43,176 bases of DNA from Haloferax elongans ATCC BAA-1513 (lineage in GTDB: Archaea > Halobacteriota > Halobacteria > Halobacteriales > Haloferacaceae), in the NCBI RefSeq assembly GCF_000336755.1, contig NZ_AOLK01000018.1, forward strand, positions 7,003 to 50,178, in the 5' to 3' direction. Under the pieces are notes generated by a model. It was given only the letters and a program-made list of their open reading frames with translations. It was not told where the DNA came from and searched no databases. Positions 24,841-34,400 of this stretch are shown here, piece after piece. Position numbers and translations under genes: made by a program. The number at the start of each line of letters is the position of its first letter. Position 1 is the first letter of the stretch.

Positions 24841-24866
24841 AGCGCCGCAGACGGCGTCTGAGCGCT
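24841..24866. repeat. Inverted repeat
   Basis: AGCGC...CAGAC, a three-base loop GGC, then GTCTG...GCGCT: a ten-base-pair stem with a small internal bulge. It could be a transcript hairpin or a protein site. Confidence 0.6.
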
Positions 24867-24976
24867 CGTTCGTCACCGAGTAGGACCGAGGAGAGTTTGG
24901 TGTACTCGAAGTATAGAGTGGCACAGCAACGCCTCTGGCGAGGAATCATCTCCCGAGCCAGCACGCCGTCAAGAGA

Positions 24977-24982
24977 TTTATT
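24977..24982 (+). promoter_or_regulatory. TATA-like element of the membrane protein gene
   Basis: TTTATT, 25-30 nt before the ATG at 25007. It indicates a leaderless transcript. Confidence 0.5.
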
Positions 24983-25006
24983 CAATTCGTCAACGAAATA
25001 GAGAGT

Positions 25007-25486
25007 ATGAATCGACAGCACGTCGTCGCTGCGGCCCTCGCCGTGACCGGGTTCGGAGCGATTGTATTCGGGATATACCAAGACGCACTGCACGTTGCCC
25101 AGATGTACGACGGAACAATCGAGACGGGATGGGGCGGCAGCCTCAATCACGAAGAGCGATTGCTGGCACGACTCGGTGCTCTCGGTGCAGTCGGGAGTGT
25201 TGCCGCACTTCGGTGGCGACATCTGGCAGTTGTTCCAGCCGTGACTGGGGCTATCGTCCTGTTTTACCCCCTCCGAGCAATCGTTCAGTGGACGAGCAGC
25301 CCGGAGCTCTACACCGAGGTCCCGACTCACGACGGCGGCGTGACTCGAATCGTCCTCGGAGCCGAGCCGTTTTTGCTCATTGCCGGCGGGGGACTCCTCG
25401 TCGGTGCCGCGTTCCTTCGGTGGCGAAGCAATTCGAACTCCGACGACTCCAGTAGCGTGACGGTCGATGAGTCGGCATCGACGTAG
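25007..25486 (+). CDS. Small membrane protein, unknown function
   Basis: A 159-residue protein with about four hydrophobic segments (residues 7-27, 52-68, 72-93 and 122-142). A probable external loop (95-120, with SSPELYTEVPTHDGGVTR) is polar. The C-terminal tail is Ser/Asp-rich. The ATG at 25007 follows a TATA-like element with leaderless spacing. I do not recognise the family. It is followed by an unusually AT-rich gap of about 800 nt. Confidence 0.7.
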   Translation: MNRQHVVAAALAVTGFGAIVFGIYQDALHVAQMYDGTIETGWGGSLNHEERLLARLGALGAVGSVAALRWRHLAVVPAVTGAIVLFYPLRAIVQWTSSPELYTEVPTHDGGVTRIVLGAEPFLLIAGGGLLVGAAFLRWRSNSNSDDSSSVTVDESAST

Positions 25487-26290
25487 ACCATTTCTTTTTT
25501 GATTGGTGAGTTGATCACCCAATGGAAATCAGATAGTAATTTTTCACTAGAAATCGCTATATTTGGAGATGTATTCTGAGAAATCTAATCGGCGTCCACC
25601 GGCATATTGTGTCTTGAATCGACAACGCTCTCCCCATTAATTAGGACGTGACTGGCGAATATTATTTTGAAACAGTCATATCGGAACAAAAGACAACTAC
25701 TAACATAATTTCAGAGAAGACAAAACTACATTCTATTTACTATTTTCACACCACATAGATTGAATATATCCATCGGTTTTTACCAGTTATGTGCAACCAC
25801 AACCCTATGAATAACAATTATATCAGGACAGAAATTAACCAAATACTATTCGCAAGTCTCCGTTTCGAAATTAATCACGGCCGGAGTAGGCATCGTTAGC
25901 CAACGTATAATAGTTCAGAAATACTTTCTGTGGAAAAACGAACCCCGTGAAAGGACATTTTCGCATCTAAACTCCAAGGGTAAACGCACACAACACCACC
26001 ATCCAAAATGTGAGTTGCATACCAGATATGAGGATCATTTCGAATTAATTTGTTGTTTCTGGAGCAATCCAATTTCCCTCTCAAATCAAACCTCTCGAAA
26101 ACGCCGAATTCAGGCGTTTCGAGCGATTTTATATATCCTGGATAGTGCAATCAGATACCGATTTTGACGCCCCCATAATTCAGCATAATCCGATATTTCG
26201 CTGCGGTTTGCACTAGCACATATTCAGATAAATTCCCTTATCCGCGACAGTGCCGGTAAATTGAATATCACCCCCCGAGTCGACCCGACT
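25487..26290. other. Long AT-rich gene-free region before the recombinase pair
   Basis: About 800 nt that is clearly more AT-rich than the rest of the window and carries no supported gene. An 84-codon minus-strand frame at 25896-26150 uses a TTG start and AT-rich codons and is not convincing. The stretch includes a strong hairpin (26094-26123) followed by a TATA-like TTTATATATCC (26127-26137) and the promoter region of the DUF5805 gene. AT-rich DNA next to a recombinase gene suggests acquired DNA or a recombination region; this is inference. Confidence 0.6.
26094..26123. repeat. Strong inverted repeat (hairpin) with 7-nt loop
   Basis: CTCGAAAACGCC, loop GAATTCA, GGCGTTTCGAG: an 11-bp stem with one bulged A. 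It is followed by CGATTTTATATATCC, so it could be a terminator, an operator upstream of a promoter, or a recombinase site. Confidence 0.8.
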
Positions 26291-26737
26291 ATGAGCGACG
26301 AGGGCGACCGAACGACCGTCCAAACCTACGTACCGTCTCACCAGAAGGACATTTGGAAGGAGCACGCCGACCAACTCGGGATGAGTCAGAGCGAATTTGT
26401 CAGAACCATGGTACAGGCTGGCCGGGCGAATTTCGACGTTCCTGAGAGAGGCGATGAAGCGGCCGCAACCCCTGGGGTTGATGGGGCGAAAACACCCCTT
26501 CAGAACGGTAGTTCAAATCAGGAAGAGAGTAGCGGAAATAATAGTGGGCTCTCGGACCGCGTCGTCGACGCGTTAGAAGCCCAATCGTATCAGTCGTGGG
26601 ACGACCTCGTTTCGACGCTCACCGAGAACATCGAAGACCGACTCGAATCGACCCTCCAAGAGCTCCAGTCGTCGGGGAGAGTCGTGTACAGTGGCCGCCA
26701 TGGCGGGTACACGTTAGCGGAGGACGATGGCCGCTGA
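26291..26737 (+). CDS. DUF5805-type protein (RHH-like plus winged-helix)
   Basis: A 148-residue protein. The N-terminal part TTVQTYVPSHQKDIWKEHAD followed by LGMSQSEFVRTMVQAG resembles a ribbon-helix-helix DNA-binding domain. A Gln/Asn/Ser-rich linker follows (about 55-85). A C-terminal winged-helix-like region (SDRVVDALEAQSYQSWDDLV, ending VVYSGRHGGYTLAED) closes it. This is the haloarchaeal DUF5805 arrangement usually found before a tyrosine recombinase gene. The stop overlaps the recombinase start by 11 nt, so they are coupled. It is probably a DNA-binding accessory factor or regulator of the recombinase; that role is inferred. Confidence 0.85.
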   Translation: MSDEGDRTTVQTYVPSHQKDIWKEHADQLGMSQSEFVRTMVQAGRANFDVPERGDEAAATPGVDGAKTPLQNGSSNQEESSGNNSGLSDRVVDALEAQSYQSWDDLVSTLTENIEDRLESTLQELQSSGRVVYSGRHGGYTLAEDDGR

Positions 26738-27776
26738 GCAACCGTCCGAAGTCGAGGACGCCGTCGGGTACTTCCTCCAAGATATGACCTATCACGGAAA
26801 GTCCGACCGAACCCGCGATGCGTACGAGCGCGTCCTCCGGGAATTCGAAGCATTCCTCGGGAACCCATCGCAGAATCCCACCGGGTCGGCGACGGCGGTC
26901 GAAGACGCGAGCCATCGCGACTGTATGGCGTGGGTTCACACCCTCCGAAATCGTGACGTCGCACCCAGCACGGTCGCGACGTACGCCTCCTACCTGCACC
27001 GGTTCTACGCCTACATGGCCCAAATCGGTGTCTTCGACTCGAATCCGATGAGCCTCGTCGTCGAGGAGATGGACGAGCGAATCGATACCAACCCGGCGCG
27101 AAGGGAGGTTTCGGTGCCCGAGATGCGGGGGTTCGTCCACCAGATACGGCATCCACTGGACCACGCACTGGTCGTCACACTGCTCAAGACAGGGATGCGT
27201 GTCGGCGAACTCTGTAACCTCGACCTTCGTGACATCTCACTCTCAGTCGATGAACCACTCGCCGATGTATCGACTCGGGCGGCACTCGACGGTCGCGGCC
27301 CGTCGATATACGTCTCGGCAGAACCGAGTGTTGGAGCTACCTCGAACGGTGAAGAGCGAACGGCCTCCAACAAACGGAAGCGCTCGACAGTCGTCCCCGT
27401 CGACGGCGAGTTAGAGACTGTGCTGCTACGCTGGCTGGCGATTCGCCCCGATACGACCTCGCCTGCGGAACCACTGTTCCTCGGCACTGCGTCCGGGTGG
27501 GGAAAGCGACTGACGCCGGACGCAGTCCACCACGTCGTCACCGCTCACGCCGCCGATTTCGGGTGGTACCGCAAGGGTGGCGACCGAGAAGAGAACGTCA
27601 CGCCCCACTACTTTCGGCACTTCTTCACGACACACCTCCGAGACCGAACCGGTGACAGAGGTATCGTCAAGTACCTCCGTGGCGACGTCGGCGGCGACAT
27701 CATCGACACCTACACCCACAATTGGGGCGATAGAGTGCGCAAAACGTACGAATCGAATATCTATTCACTACTCTGA
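26727..27776 (+). CDS. Tyrosine recombinase/integrase
   Basis: A 349-residue XerC/D-type recombinase. Residues 10-110 form a SAM-like core-binding domain. The catalytic domain has TGMRVGELCN (Arg158), a Lys-rich segment NKRKRSTVVPVD (candidate Lys near 217-219), HYFRH (His294, Arg297), THNWG (His331) and KTYESNIY with Tyr341 as nucleophile. All catalytic positions appear present, so it should be active. It is coupled to the DUF5805 gene by an 11-nt overlap. No tRNA or clear attachment site was found within the visible neighbourhood, so this may be a resident chromosomal recombinase rather than an integrase of a complete mobile element. Confidence 0.92.
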   Translation: MAAEQPSEVEDAVGYFLQDMTYHGKSDRTRDAYERVLREFEAFLGNPSQNPTGSATAVEDASHRDCMAWVHTLRNRDVAPSTVATYASYLHRFYAYMAQIGVFDSNPMSLVVEEMDERIDTNPARREVSVPEMRGFVHQIRHPLDHALVVTLLKTGMRVGELCNLDLRDISLSVDEPLADVSTRAALDGRGPSIYVSAEPSVGATSNGEERTASNKRKRSTVVPVDGELETVLLRWLAIRPDTTSPAEPLFLGTASGWGKRLTPDAVHHVVTAHAADFGWYRKGGDREENVTPHYFRHFFTTHLRDRTGDRGIVKYLRGDVGGDIIDTYTHNWGDRVRKTYESNIYSLL

Positions 27777-27970
27777 GTTGTGAATACTCTGTCCGAGCGC
27801 CAACTCATAAATTGTATATCGCTATATTCAATCAGTGGTTGCCGAGGTGCGACGACGCAGGTGATAGACCACTAGGATGCACGAGACGGCAGGGGTTATT
27901 CTGAATACGTCCATTTGGAGAGTTTCCGCGCGGTCACCCTCCCTCAAGGCCCAATATCGGATGCGCGTCT

Positions 27971-28723
27971 TTAGAGCCGGGCAGCGTACACAACCGTCGG
28001 AGGGACCTTCGCCATGAGGTCTGCATCGAAACTACCGAACTCCGACTCGTAGTTCTCAGGCTGTTCGTATCCCGGCTCCCGAATCGTTTCGACGGTGAAT
28101 CCTGCTTCGGTCAACAATTGAACCGTCTCCCCGATTCCTCGGGAGTATACCACCATCTCAGCGTTGAGCGACTCACTGTACTCTCGACGTGGTTCGTCGC
28201 TGAAGTAGCTCCGCATGACCTCGTGGCTATCGGTGTCGACAATCTTGTAGTACGGATGGTCAACACTGAACACTAGTCGGCCACCATCTCGGAGAACTCG
28301 CGCCGCCTCGGTGAAGCAGGCTCCCAAGTCTTCGACCCACTGGAACGCGAACGCAGAGAAAGCGAGGTCGAAGGCGTCGTCTGGAATGTCGAATAAGTCC
28401 GTCACGCTCCGGTGGAGATACTCGACATCAACATCGTGTTTCTCAGCGAGGGTTCGGGCATAGTCGAGTTGCTCCTCGGAGATGTCGACCCCCGTGACGG
28501 TCACTCCCTGCTGTGCGAGAGCAATACCGAACTGCCCACCGCCACAGCCGAGTTCGATAGCGTCTCGTCCCGATACGTCACCGAGCAATCCTAAGTCATC
28601 TCCTTCCGGGGCACCAGGCCCAAACGCGACCGCAATCGAATGACCGCCTGCTTCCTGAAAATCCTCAGACCACGCATTCCACCAGGTCCGTGCTTGTTCC
28701 TCGTCACTGCTATCGTCTAACAT
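27971..28723 (-). CDS. Class I SAM-dependent methyltransferase (UbiE/Coq5-like)
   Basis: A 250-residue methyltransferase. Motif I is AIELGCGGGQFGIALAQQG (about 55-73), followed by VTGVDISEEQLDYA and, further on, FSAFAFQWVEDL (motif IV) and EAARVLRDGGRLVFSVDHPYY. It begins MLDDSSDEEQ with a WWNAWSEDF stretch. The substrate is unknown. It lies divergent from the wHTH/zinc-ribbon regulator, 138 nt apart, sharing an intergenic region that should contain both promoters (minus-strand TATA-like GAAAAATC around 28750-28760). A regulator-target relationship is plausible. Confidence 0.85.
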   Translation of the reverse strand: MLDDSSDEEQARTWWNAWSEDFQEAGGHSIAVAFGPGAPEGDDLGLLGDVSGRDAIELGCGGGQFGIALAQQGVTVTGVDISEEQLDYARTLAEKHDVDVEYLHRSVTDLFDIPDDAFDLAFSAFAFQWVEDLGACFTEAARVLRDGGRLVFSVDHPYYKIVDTDSHEVMRSYFSDEPRREYSESLNAEMVVYSRGIGETVQLLTEAGFTVETIREPGYEQPENYESEFGSFDADLMAKVPPTVVYAARL

Positions 28724-28861
28724 AACAACACTGTGGCCCAGTCGACAGAAATGATTTTTCAGCAATCGATTACAGTAGTCAAGCTAACGTCTCTTGGATG
28801 GCTGTGCGGGAGACACTGTGAGTTTTCTTTGCGCGGTGCTCATCAGGCAACGGGATGACAC

Positions 28862-29758
28862 ATGGACAGCTCTAATTCGACAGGTTGTGACATGCCGACA
28901 GTTGATCGGCAGTCGGCTGTCTCAACGTTTAGTTCGCTCGCCAACGAGACTCGACTCACCATCCTCGATGTACTCGCAGATGCGCCCGTCGGACTATCGT
29001 TTTCGCAACTGTACGAAGCCGTCCCTATCGACGATACAGGGAATTTCAACTACCATCTCACCCAATTGACCGGGTCGTTCGTACAGAAGCACGATGGGGT
29101 TTACAAAATCACACCAACTGGCACGGCAATCCTCGGCGCACTGGTGGCGGGGACCTTCGATGCTGACCTCTCGATAGAACCGATTCCAACCAATTGGGAG
29201 TGTCTCCAATGTGGAGGGGACTTTACTGTGAGGTGTGTCGATACGCGCGCTCATCTCCGGTGCGATACCTGCGAGTCTGGGAGTACCATCTCGGTTCCAC
29301 CCAGTGCAGTGGATTCGACCTCGAAAGAGAACCTCCCCACAACCCTTATCCAATGGTATCGGAGTCGAATACAACAGCTCCGTGCTGGGTTCTGTCACCG
29401 CTGTTCGAGCCAAACAGACCGCCGACTCGTCGAGGGAGTCGACCCCGAAGCCGATGCGCCGACGCCGTCGGTCGTTCGGTTTGACTGTCGCCGCTGCGGT
29501 GCCAGCGCGACGGTGTCTGGAGCGACATTAGTGACGTTTCACCCGGTCGTTGAGGGATTCTTTCGTGAATATGGGCTTGAGACCCACAATCAACACCCAA
29601 CGCAGGTATGGCGTGCTCTCGATTCGTCAGAGGTTCGGACGACCTCAGAGAACCCACTGGAAGTGGAGGTCCAGTTTTCAATGGACGAAGAGACCGTCTC
29701 TGCAGTAATTACTGCCGCAGGGTGTGTTGAAGATGTTCGCCGAGTAGACACGTCGTAG
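28862..29758 (+). CDS. wHTH regulator with two zinc ribbons
   Basis: 298 residues. The N-terminal 20-90 is an ArsR-type winged helix (SLANETRLTILDVLADAPVG, then NFNYHLTQLTGSFVQKHDGV). Two zinc ribbons follow: Cys114/117 with Cys134/137 (CLQC...CDTC) and Cys178/181 with Cys209/212 (CHRC...CRRC). This architecture occurs in haloarchaeal ArsR-like proteins. The first ATG at 28862 is used; a second in-frame ATG ten codons later (MPTVDRQS) could be the real start. It is divergent from a methyltransferase gene and probably controls nearby genes. The metal or ligand is not known. Confidence 0.82.
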   Translation: MDSSNSTGCDMPTVDRQSAVSTFSSLANETRLTILDVLADAPVGLSFSQLYEAVPIDDTGNFNYHLTQLTGSFVQKHDGVYKITPTGTAILGALVAGTFDADLSIEPIPTNWECLQCGGDFTVRCVDTRAHLRCDTCESGSTISVPPSAVDSTSKENLPTTLIQWYRSRIQQLRAGFCHRCSSQTDRRLVEGVDPEADAPTPSVVRFDCRRCGASATVSGATLVTFHPVVEGFFREYGLETHNQHPTQVWRALDSSEVRTTSENPLEVEVQFSMDEETVSAVITAAGCVEDVRRVDTS

Positions 29759-29941
29759 ACCGCGAAAATATTGCTTTTCGGGTCGATATCTCACTCTGCG
29801 TTGTACAAACTAGTCTACTGTCTCAGTGATTGTCAGGGGAAGTTACATCGATATCCAAGAATGAAACAGGTGTGCGACAGCACACCACAAACCACCGGAT
29901 TCATTGTAGACGAGAAACATTCCTGACATACTGAACTGCCG

Positions 29942-30973
29942 ATGGAAGACGCCAGCCAGTCATCTTCAGTTGATTCCCTCACTTCGCTCATCACCGCTGG
30001 TGAGTACGGTCGGGTGGTCAAGTCACTGGAGGAGTTAGAAGCCGCAGCACCTGAGGCCCGAAAGCGTACTCTCCGGGAACTCCGAAGCCTTGCAGAGGAG
30101 CAGATGGGCGTGTTCGACGGCGTCGTTCCGGCACTCACTCCATTTCTGACCGATTCCGAGCGGTCTATCAGGTTGACGACCGCGAGGCTACTCGTCACTA
30201 TCGCAGAATCGAACCCGAACGCAGTCGTCCCGGTCGTCGAGTCAGTTGCAGCCCGTCTCGCGGACGAAGACGAGTTCTACTACGTACGGGCCCGTGCTGC
30301 CGAGGTTCTCGGATACGTTGCACTCGAATACCCCGACGAGGTCAGTTCACCGGAAGTCCTCGCCAACCTTCGCGTCGGCCTGTCGTTCGACAAGTCCGAA
30401 GTCAAAGAGAAACTGGCGAAAGCGATAGAATACGTCGCCGTGGGGAAACCAGAGCGACTTCGCCACCACGCATCGAGGCTCAGCGAGCACCTCGACAACG
30501 AGAACGAACTCGTTCGATACCATCTCACGACAGCACTCGTCGCAGTCGGAAACGAACACCCAGAGCGCCTCAGCGGTGTCACAGCCGCGCTCGCGGAGCG
30601 ACTGGGTGACGAGAACGCTCACGTCAGAGGCCGGGCCGCCGAAGCTCTCGGTGTGCTTGCTCGTGAGGGAGTCTACGAGGAGTCGTCGCTGGAGGCGACG
30701 CTCGAAGCACCCGACGGCGACGATGGCTCGTTCGTCAGCGACCGCGTACAGTTCGCTCTCGACGCGGTACGAGAAAGTGGGGCGCAGGAGAGAAGTGGGA
30801 CGCTGGAGAGTGACTGTGACGAGTTCGGAACCATCGAGTCCGTACGAAGGACGACGAGTGAAGCCGTCGATGCGATTAGTTCACCCAAGAGTGACGAGGA
30901 ATGCCCTCATTGTGGCGTCGCGTTGCCGGAATCCGGGCCGCCGATGTGTCCGCACTGTGGCGCACCGCGGTGA
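29942..30973 (+). CDS. HEAT-repeat protein with C-terminal zinc ribbon
   Basis: A 343-residue protein. Residues 20-250 are helix-turn-helix HEAT-like repeats (VVESVAARLADEDEFYYVRA, then RAAEVLGYVALEYPDEV and RAAEALGVLAREG), usually a protein-interaction scaffold. An acidic, low-complexity linker follows (about 255-318). A C-terminal zinc ribbon has Cys321/324 and Cys336/339 (CPHC...CPHC). Family members are common in haloarchaea. Partners are unknown. Its stop overlaps a GTG-started 84-codon ABC-protein-like fragment, and further downstream is the giant surface protein gene. Confidence 0.8.
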   Translation: MEDASQSSSVDSLTSLITAGEYGRVVKSLEELEAAAPEARKRTLRELRSLAEEQMGVFDGVVPALTPFLTDSERSIRLTTARLLVTIAESNPNAVVPVVESVAARLADEDEFYYVRARAAEVLGYVALEYPDEVSSPEVLANLRVGLSFDKSEVKEKLAKAIEYVAVGKPERLRHHASRLSEHLDNENELVRYHLTTALVAVGNEHPERLSGVTAALAERLGDENAHVRGRAAEALGVLAREGVYEESSLEATLEAPDGDDGSFVSDRVQFALDAVRESGAQERSGTLESDCDEFGTIESVRRTTSEAVDAISSPKSDEECPHCGVALPESGPPMCPHCGAPR

Positions 30974-31224
30974 CTTACTGCCCAACTGCCGTCGGTCCGG
31001 GGGACGAGGACGATGGCCGGAACATCACACTGGGTTACGAACTCCTTCTCGAAGCCGACCCGGACGTATTACTCGTCCTCGGCCCGGTGTCGGAGTACCA
31101 CAACATCGACGAAATCAGAACCTGGCTCGAACAACGGACGAGCGCCTCGCGGGAGTTGGTGACTGTCCATTCGAAACCGAGACACGGCGGTGACCTATGT
31201 GTCAAGGTATTTGGTTATTTTTGA
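30970..31224 (+). pseudogene. Remnant of an ABC transporter substrate-binding protein
   Basis: An 84-codon frame that starts with GTG overlapping the HEAT gene stop (GTGA). Its middle (about residues 20-52, ITLGYELLLEADPDVLLVL, then GPVSEYHNIDEIRTWLEQ) looks like the conserved core of periplasmic siderophore/cobalamin-type substrate-binding proteins, where a DPDV motif follows a helix. There is no signal peptide, and a full protein would be about 300-400 residues, so this is a fragment. The tail after HSKPRHGG does not look homologous. I call it a decayed gene. It could instead be a small real protein coupled to the HEAT gene. Confidence 0.5.
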
Positions 31225-31457
31225 AGACGTACATACCAATATATTTTCAAAGCTTGTGGGGTCTGGTAACCGTCGGCTAGTAGCCACTCACCCGGACATC
31301 CACACAGTGGGTAATAGAGGCTTTCCCGTCTACACAACCGAATATTGGATATATCCACACTACAGACAGGAGAGGTTGTTTCAGAATACCACCAGCACAT
31401 ACCAACCGGTCAAATTATATTCTAGACAACGGTATATGGTTCGTCAGTTGATACGTC
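31225..31457. promoter_or_regulatory. AT-rich upstream region of the giant surface protein gene
   Basis: 233 nt without a gene. TATA-like elements are AATTATATT (31413-31421) and GTATATGG (31432-31439). The second sits about 19-26 nt before the ATG at 31458, giving a leaderless transcript; the first gives a short leader. Confidence 0.45.
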
Positions 31458-34400
31458 ATGAATGATGATAATCAGATAAATTGGAAGCTCATTTTCACGT
31501 TATTGATAGTCGTTTCGTCCACAGCTACTTTTGCTGGTTTTTATCCGACCGCAGTCGGCGCAACGCCAGAGTATCAGCATCGAATCGCGGGCGGGGATAT
31601 ACAAGAAACAGAGTCACTCGCGGGGCTTGCGCGGCTCGCCGTGGTGGACGGACCGGATATCGTATACAGTTCCGCGTCCGTGACACCCGACACACTGTAC
31701 ACTGGGAGTGCTATCAACGCCACCGTCACCGTCGAGAACACGGGGAGTTCCCAACAGGACTACAACGCAACTGTGGCTGTCGACGGGTCGGTCGTCGCCT
31801 CCAAGACAGGGAGTCTGAGCGCAGGCGAGACGACGACCGTTTCGTTCACGAAGACGCTCTGGGACACCGGCGGCCGCGACGTCTCGGTTGGAGGACTCGC
31901 CAGCCAAACGGTGACAGTCCAATCGGCGAACGCGAACTTCCACGGTGGGCCGGGGAATCTCGGGTACTACCCAGACCAGTCGGGACCGACCTCGACACCC
32001 ACTGAACTCTGGAACATCTCGGGCGGGACGCCGATGGTGATGCAACCGACAATCGTCGGCGACACCCTCTACTTCGCCTTCCACGATGGCGGAAAGCTCT
32101 ACGCGGTCGACCCAATGACTGGTGAGGAGAAGTGGAACGCAACACCGGGTGGAATCTCCGGGTCGACGTGGACGACGCCCGCGTACGCCAATGGAGTGCT
32201 CTTCCTCGGCTCGAACGACTACAAACTCCACGCCATCAACGCGACAGATGGCTCCGAACTCTGGAACTACTCCACGCAGACTAACGTCCGGTCTGCTCCC
32301 GCAGTCGTCGACGGCGTCGTCTACTTCGGTAGCAACGACGGCAACATGACCGCGCTGAACGCCACCACCGGCGAGGAACTCTGGTACTACACGATGCATC
32401 AGCCTGTTCTCGTCGAATCAAACCCGGCGGTGGTCGATGGTGTCGTCTACTTCGGTGCGTACGACAACAACGTCACGGCGCTGAACGCCACCACCGGCCA
32501 GAAACTCTGGAACTACACCGTTATCGACCAAATCGAGTCCGACGCGACAGTCGCCAACAACACCGTCTTCATCGGGAGTGACAGCACGGCAGGGACGACA
32601 AGCGGAGACGGCAAGGTGTATGCGTTGAACGCCACCGACGGCACCGAGCGTTGGAACTACACCCTGACTGGCGACGTCGACGGCAGCCCGGTCTACGCCG
32701 ATGGCACTCTCTACGCTGGCAGTCGCGGTGGTGACCTCGTCGCACTGAATGCGGCTGACGGAACGAAGGTATGGAACGTTTCGGGGGCCAGCTTCCGCGG
32801 TGCGCCTGTCGTCGCTGGCAACGTCCTCTACATCTCCGATTTCGGAAGCGGAACGGTCTACGCGTTCAATACCAACGATGGAAGCGAACTGTGGCAGTAC
32901 GACTCGCCGGTAGCGAGCCTCTACCCGACGCCTCTCGCGTGGAACGATATCCTCTATTACGGCTCTGGAAGCCACTTCTACGCAATCAAGGAGCCCGCAC
33001 CGACGGTTTCGAACGTGAACGCGACCAACCCGTCGGGCCAGAACGTGACGATTACGTTCAATTCGAGCGAATCATTGTTCGACATCGCGGTTTCGCTCAG
33101 CGGGCCGGAGTCCGCGACGCTCACTGAGAGCGACTTCACAGAGACCGGCAGCGGGCCGTACACCTACACTGCCACCTACGAAGGAAGCTCAGACGGGACC
33201 TACACGGCGACGGTCGACACCGCGGCGAACACGAAGGCACAGGACGGCGCGAACGGAGAGTCTGACAGCGTCCTCGTCGATACCACCGACCCGACTGCCG
33301 ACGCCGGAACGAATCAGACACTGTATCTCGGAAGCTGGGCGACACTCGATGCGAGCAGTTCGACTGACGCGAACACCGTGTCGAGCTACGCGTGGAATTT
33401 CGGTGACGGAACCACCGCGTCTGGCGCAGTTCACAACCACACCTACCGGGCGGTCGGGACCTACACGGCAACCGTCACTGTCACCGACCAAAGCGGGAAC
33501 ACAGACACGGACACAGTCGTCGTGACTGTCCAATCGGCGAACGCGAACTTCCACGGAAGCCTGTCGAACCTCGGGTATTACCCGAACGAGACGGGCCCAA
33601 CGTCTGCACCCGTCGAGGCGTGGAACATCTCGGGCGGGACGCCGATGGTGATGCAACCGACAATCGTCGGCGATACGCTCTATTTCGCCTTCCACGATGG
33701 CGGAAAACTCTACGCGGTCGACCCCGTGACCGGCGAGGAAAAATGGAACGCGACACCGGGTGGAATCTCCGGGTCGACGTGGACGACACCCGCCTACGCC
33801 AATGGAGTTCTCTTCCTCGGCTCGAACGACCACAAACTCCATGCCATCAACGCGACCGACGGAACCGAACTCTGGAACTACTCCACGCAGACTAACGTCC
33901 GCTCTGCTCCCGCAGTCGTCGACGGCGTCGTCTACTTCGGCAGCAACGACGGGAACGTGACCGCGCTGAACGCCACCACCGGCGAGGAACTCTGGTACTA
34001 CACGATGCATCAGCCTGTTCTCGTCGAATCGAATCCCGCAGTCGTCGATGGCGTCGTCTACATCACAGGGGATGACGACAACGTGACGGCGCTGAACGCG
34101 ACGACCGGCCAGAAACTCTGGAACTACACGCTAATCGACGAGAGCCAGTCGGACCCGACGGTCGCCAACAACACCGTCTTCGTCGGCAGCGACAGCACAG
34201 CAGGGGAGACAAGCGGAGACGGGCAGGTCTACGCCCTGAACGCGACTGATGGGTCGCTGCGATGGAACTACACCCTGACTGGCGATGTCGACGGCAGCCC
34301 GGTCTACGCCGATGGCACACTCTACGCTGGTAGTCGCGGCGGCGACCTCGTCGCCCTGAACGCCGCAGATGGGACCAAAATCTGGAACGTTTCGGGGGCC

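Larger units (their letters stand above)
24535..25006. other. Gene-free stretch with inverted repeat
   Basis: 472 nt with no supported gene. Reading frames here have no recognisable family. It holds a motif at 24572-24594 (accaccagttgtgtatagca) similar to one at 14814-14832, an inverted repeat at 24841-24866, and the promoter of the following membrane protein gene. Confidence 0.5.

Noticed and set aside
24803..25522. A 239-codon minus-strand frame over the membrane protein gene.
   Set aside because: Most of it is antisense to the TATA-supported membrane protein gene, and its C-terminal part matches no family I recognise.
25896..26150. An 84-codon minus-strand frame in the AT-rich gap.
   Set aside because: It has a TTG start, AT-rich codons, no promoter and no recognisable fold, and it reads through the hairpin.
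26727..27776. Integrase as proof of a complete provirus or integrative element.
   Set aside because: No tRNA, attachment repeats, replication or structural virus genes were found in the visible region.
33189..34010. A long minus-strand frame inside the giant surface protein gene.
   Set aside because: It recurs at 31614-32399, the other propeller copy, which shows that it only mirrors the duplicated sense gene.
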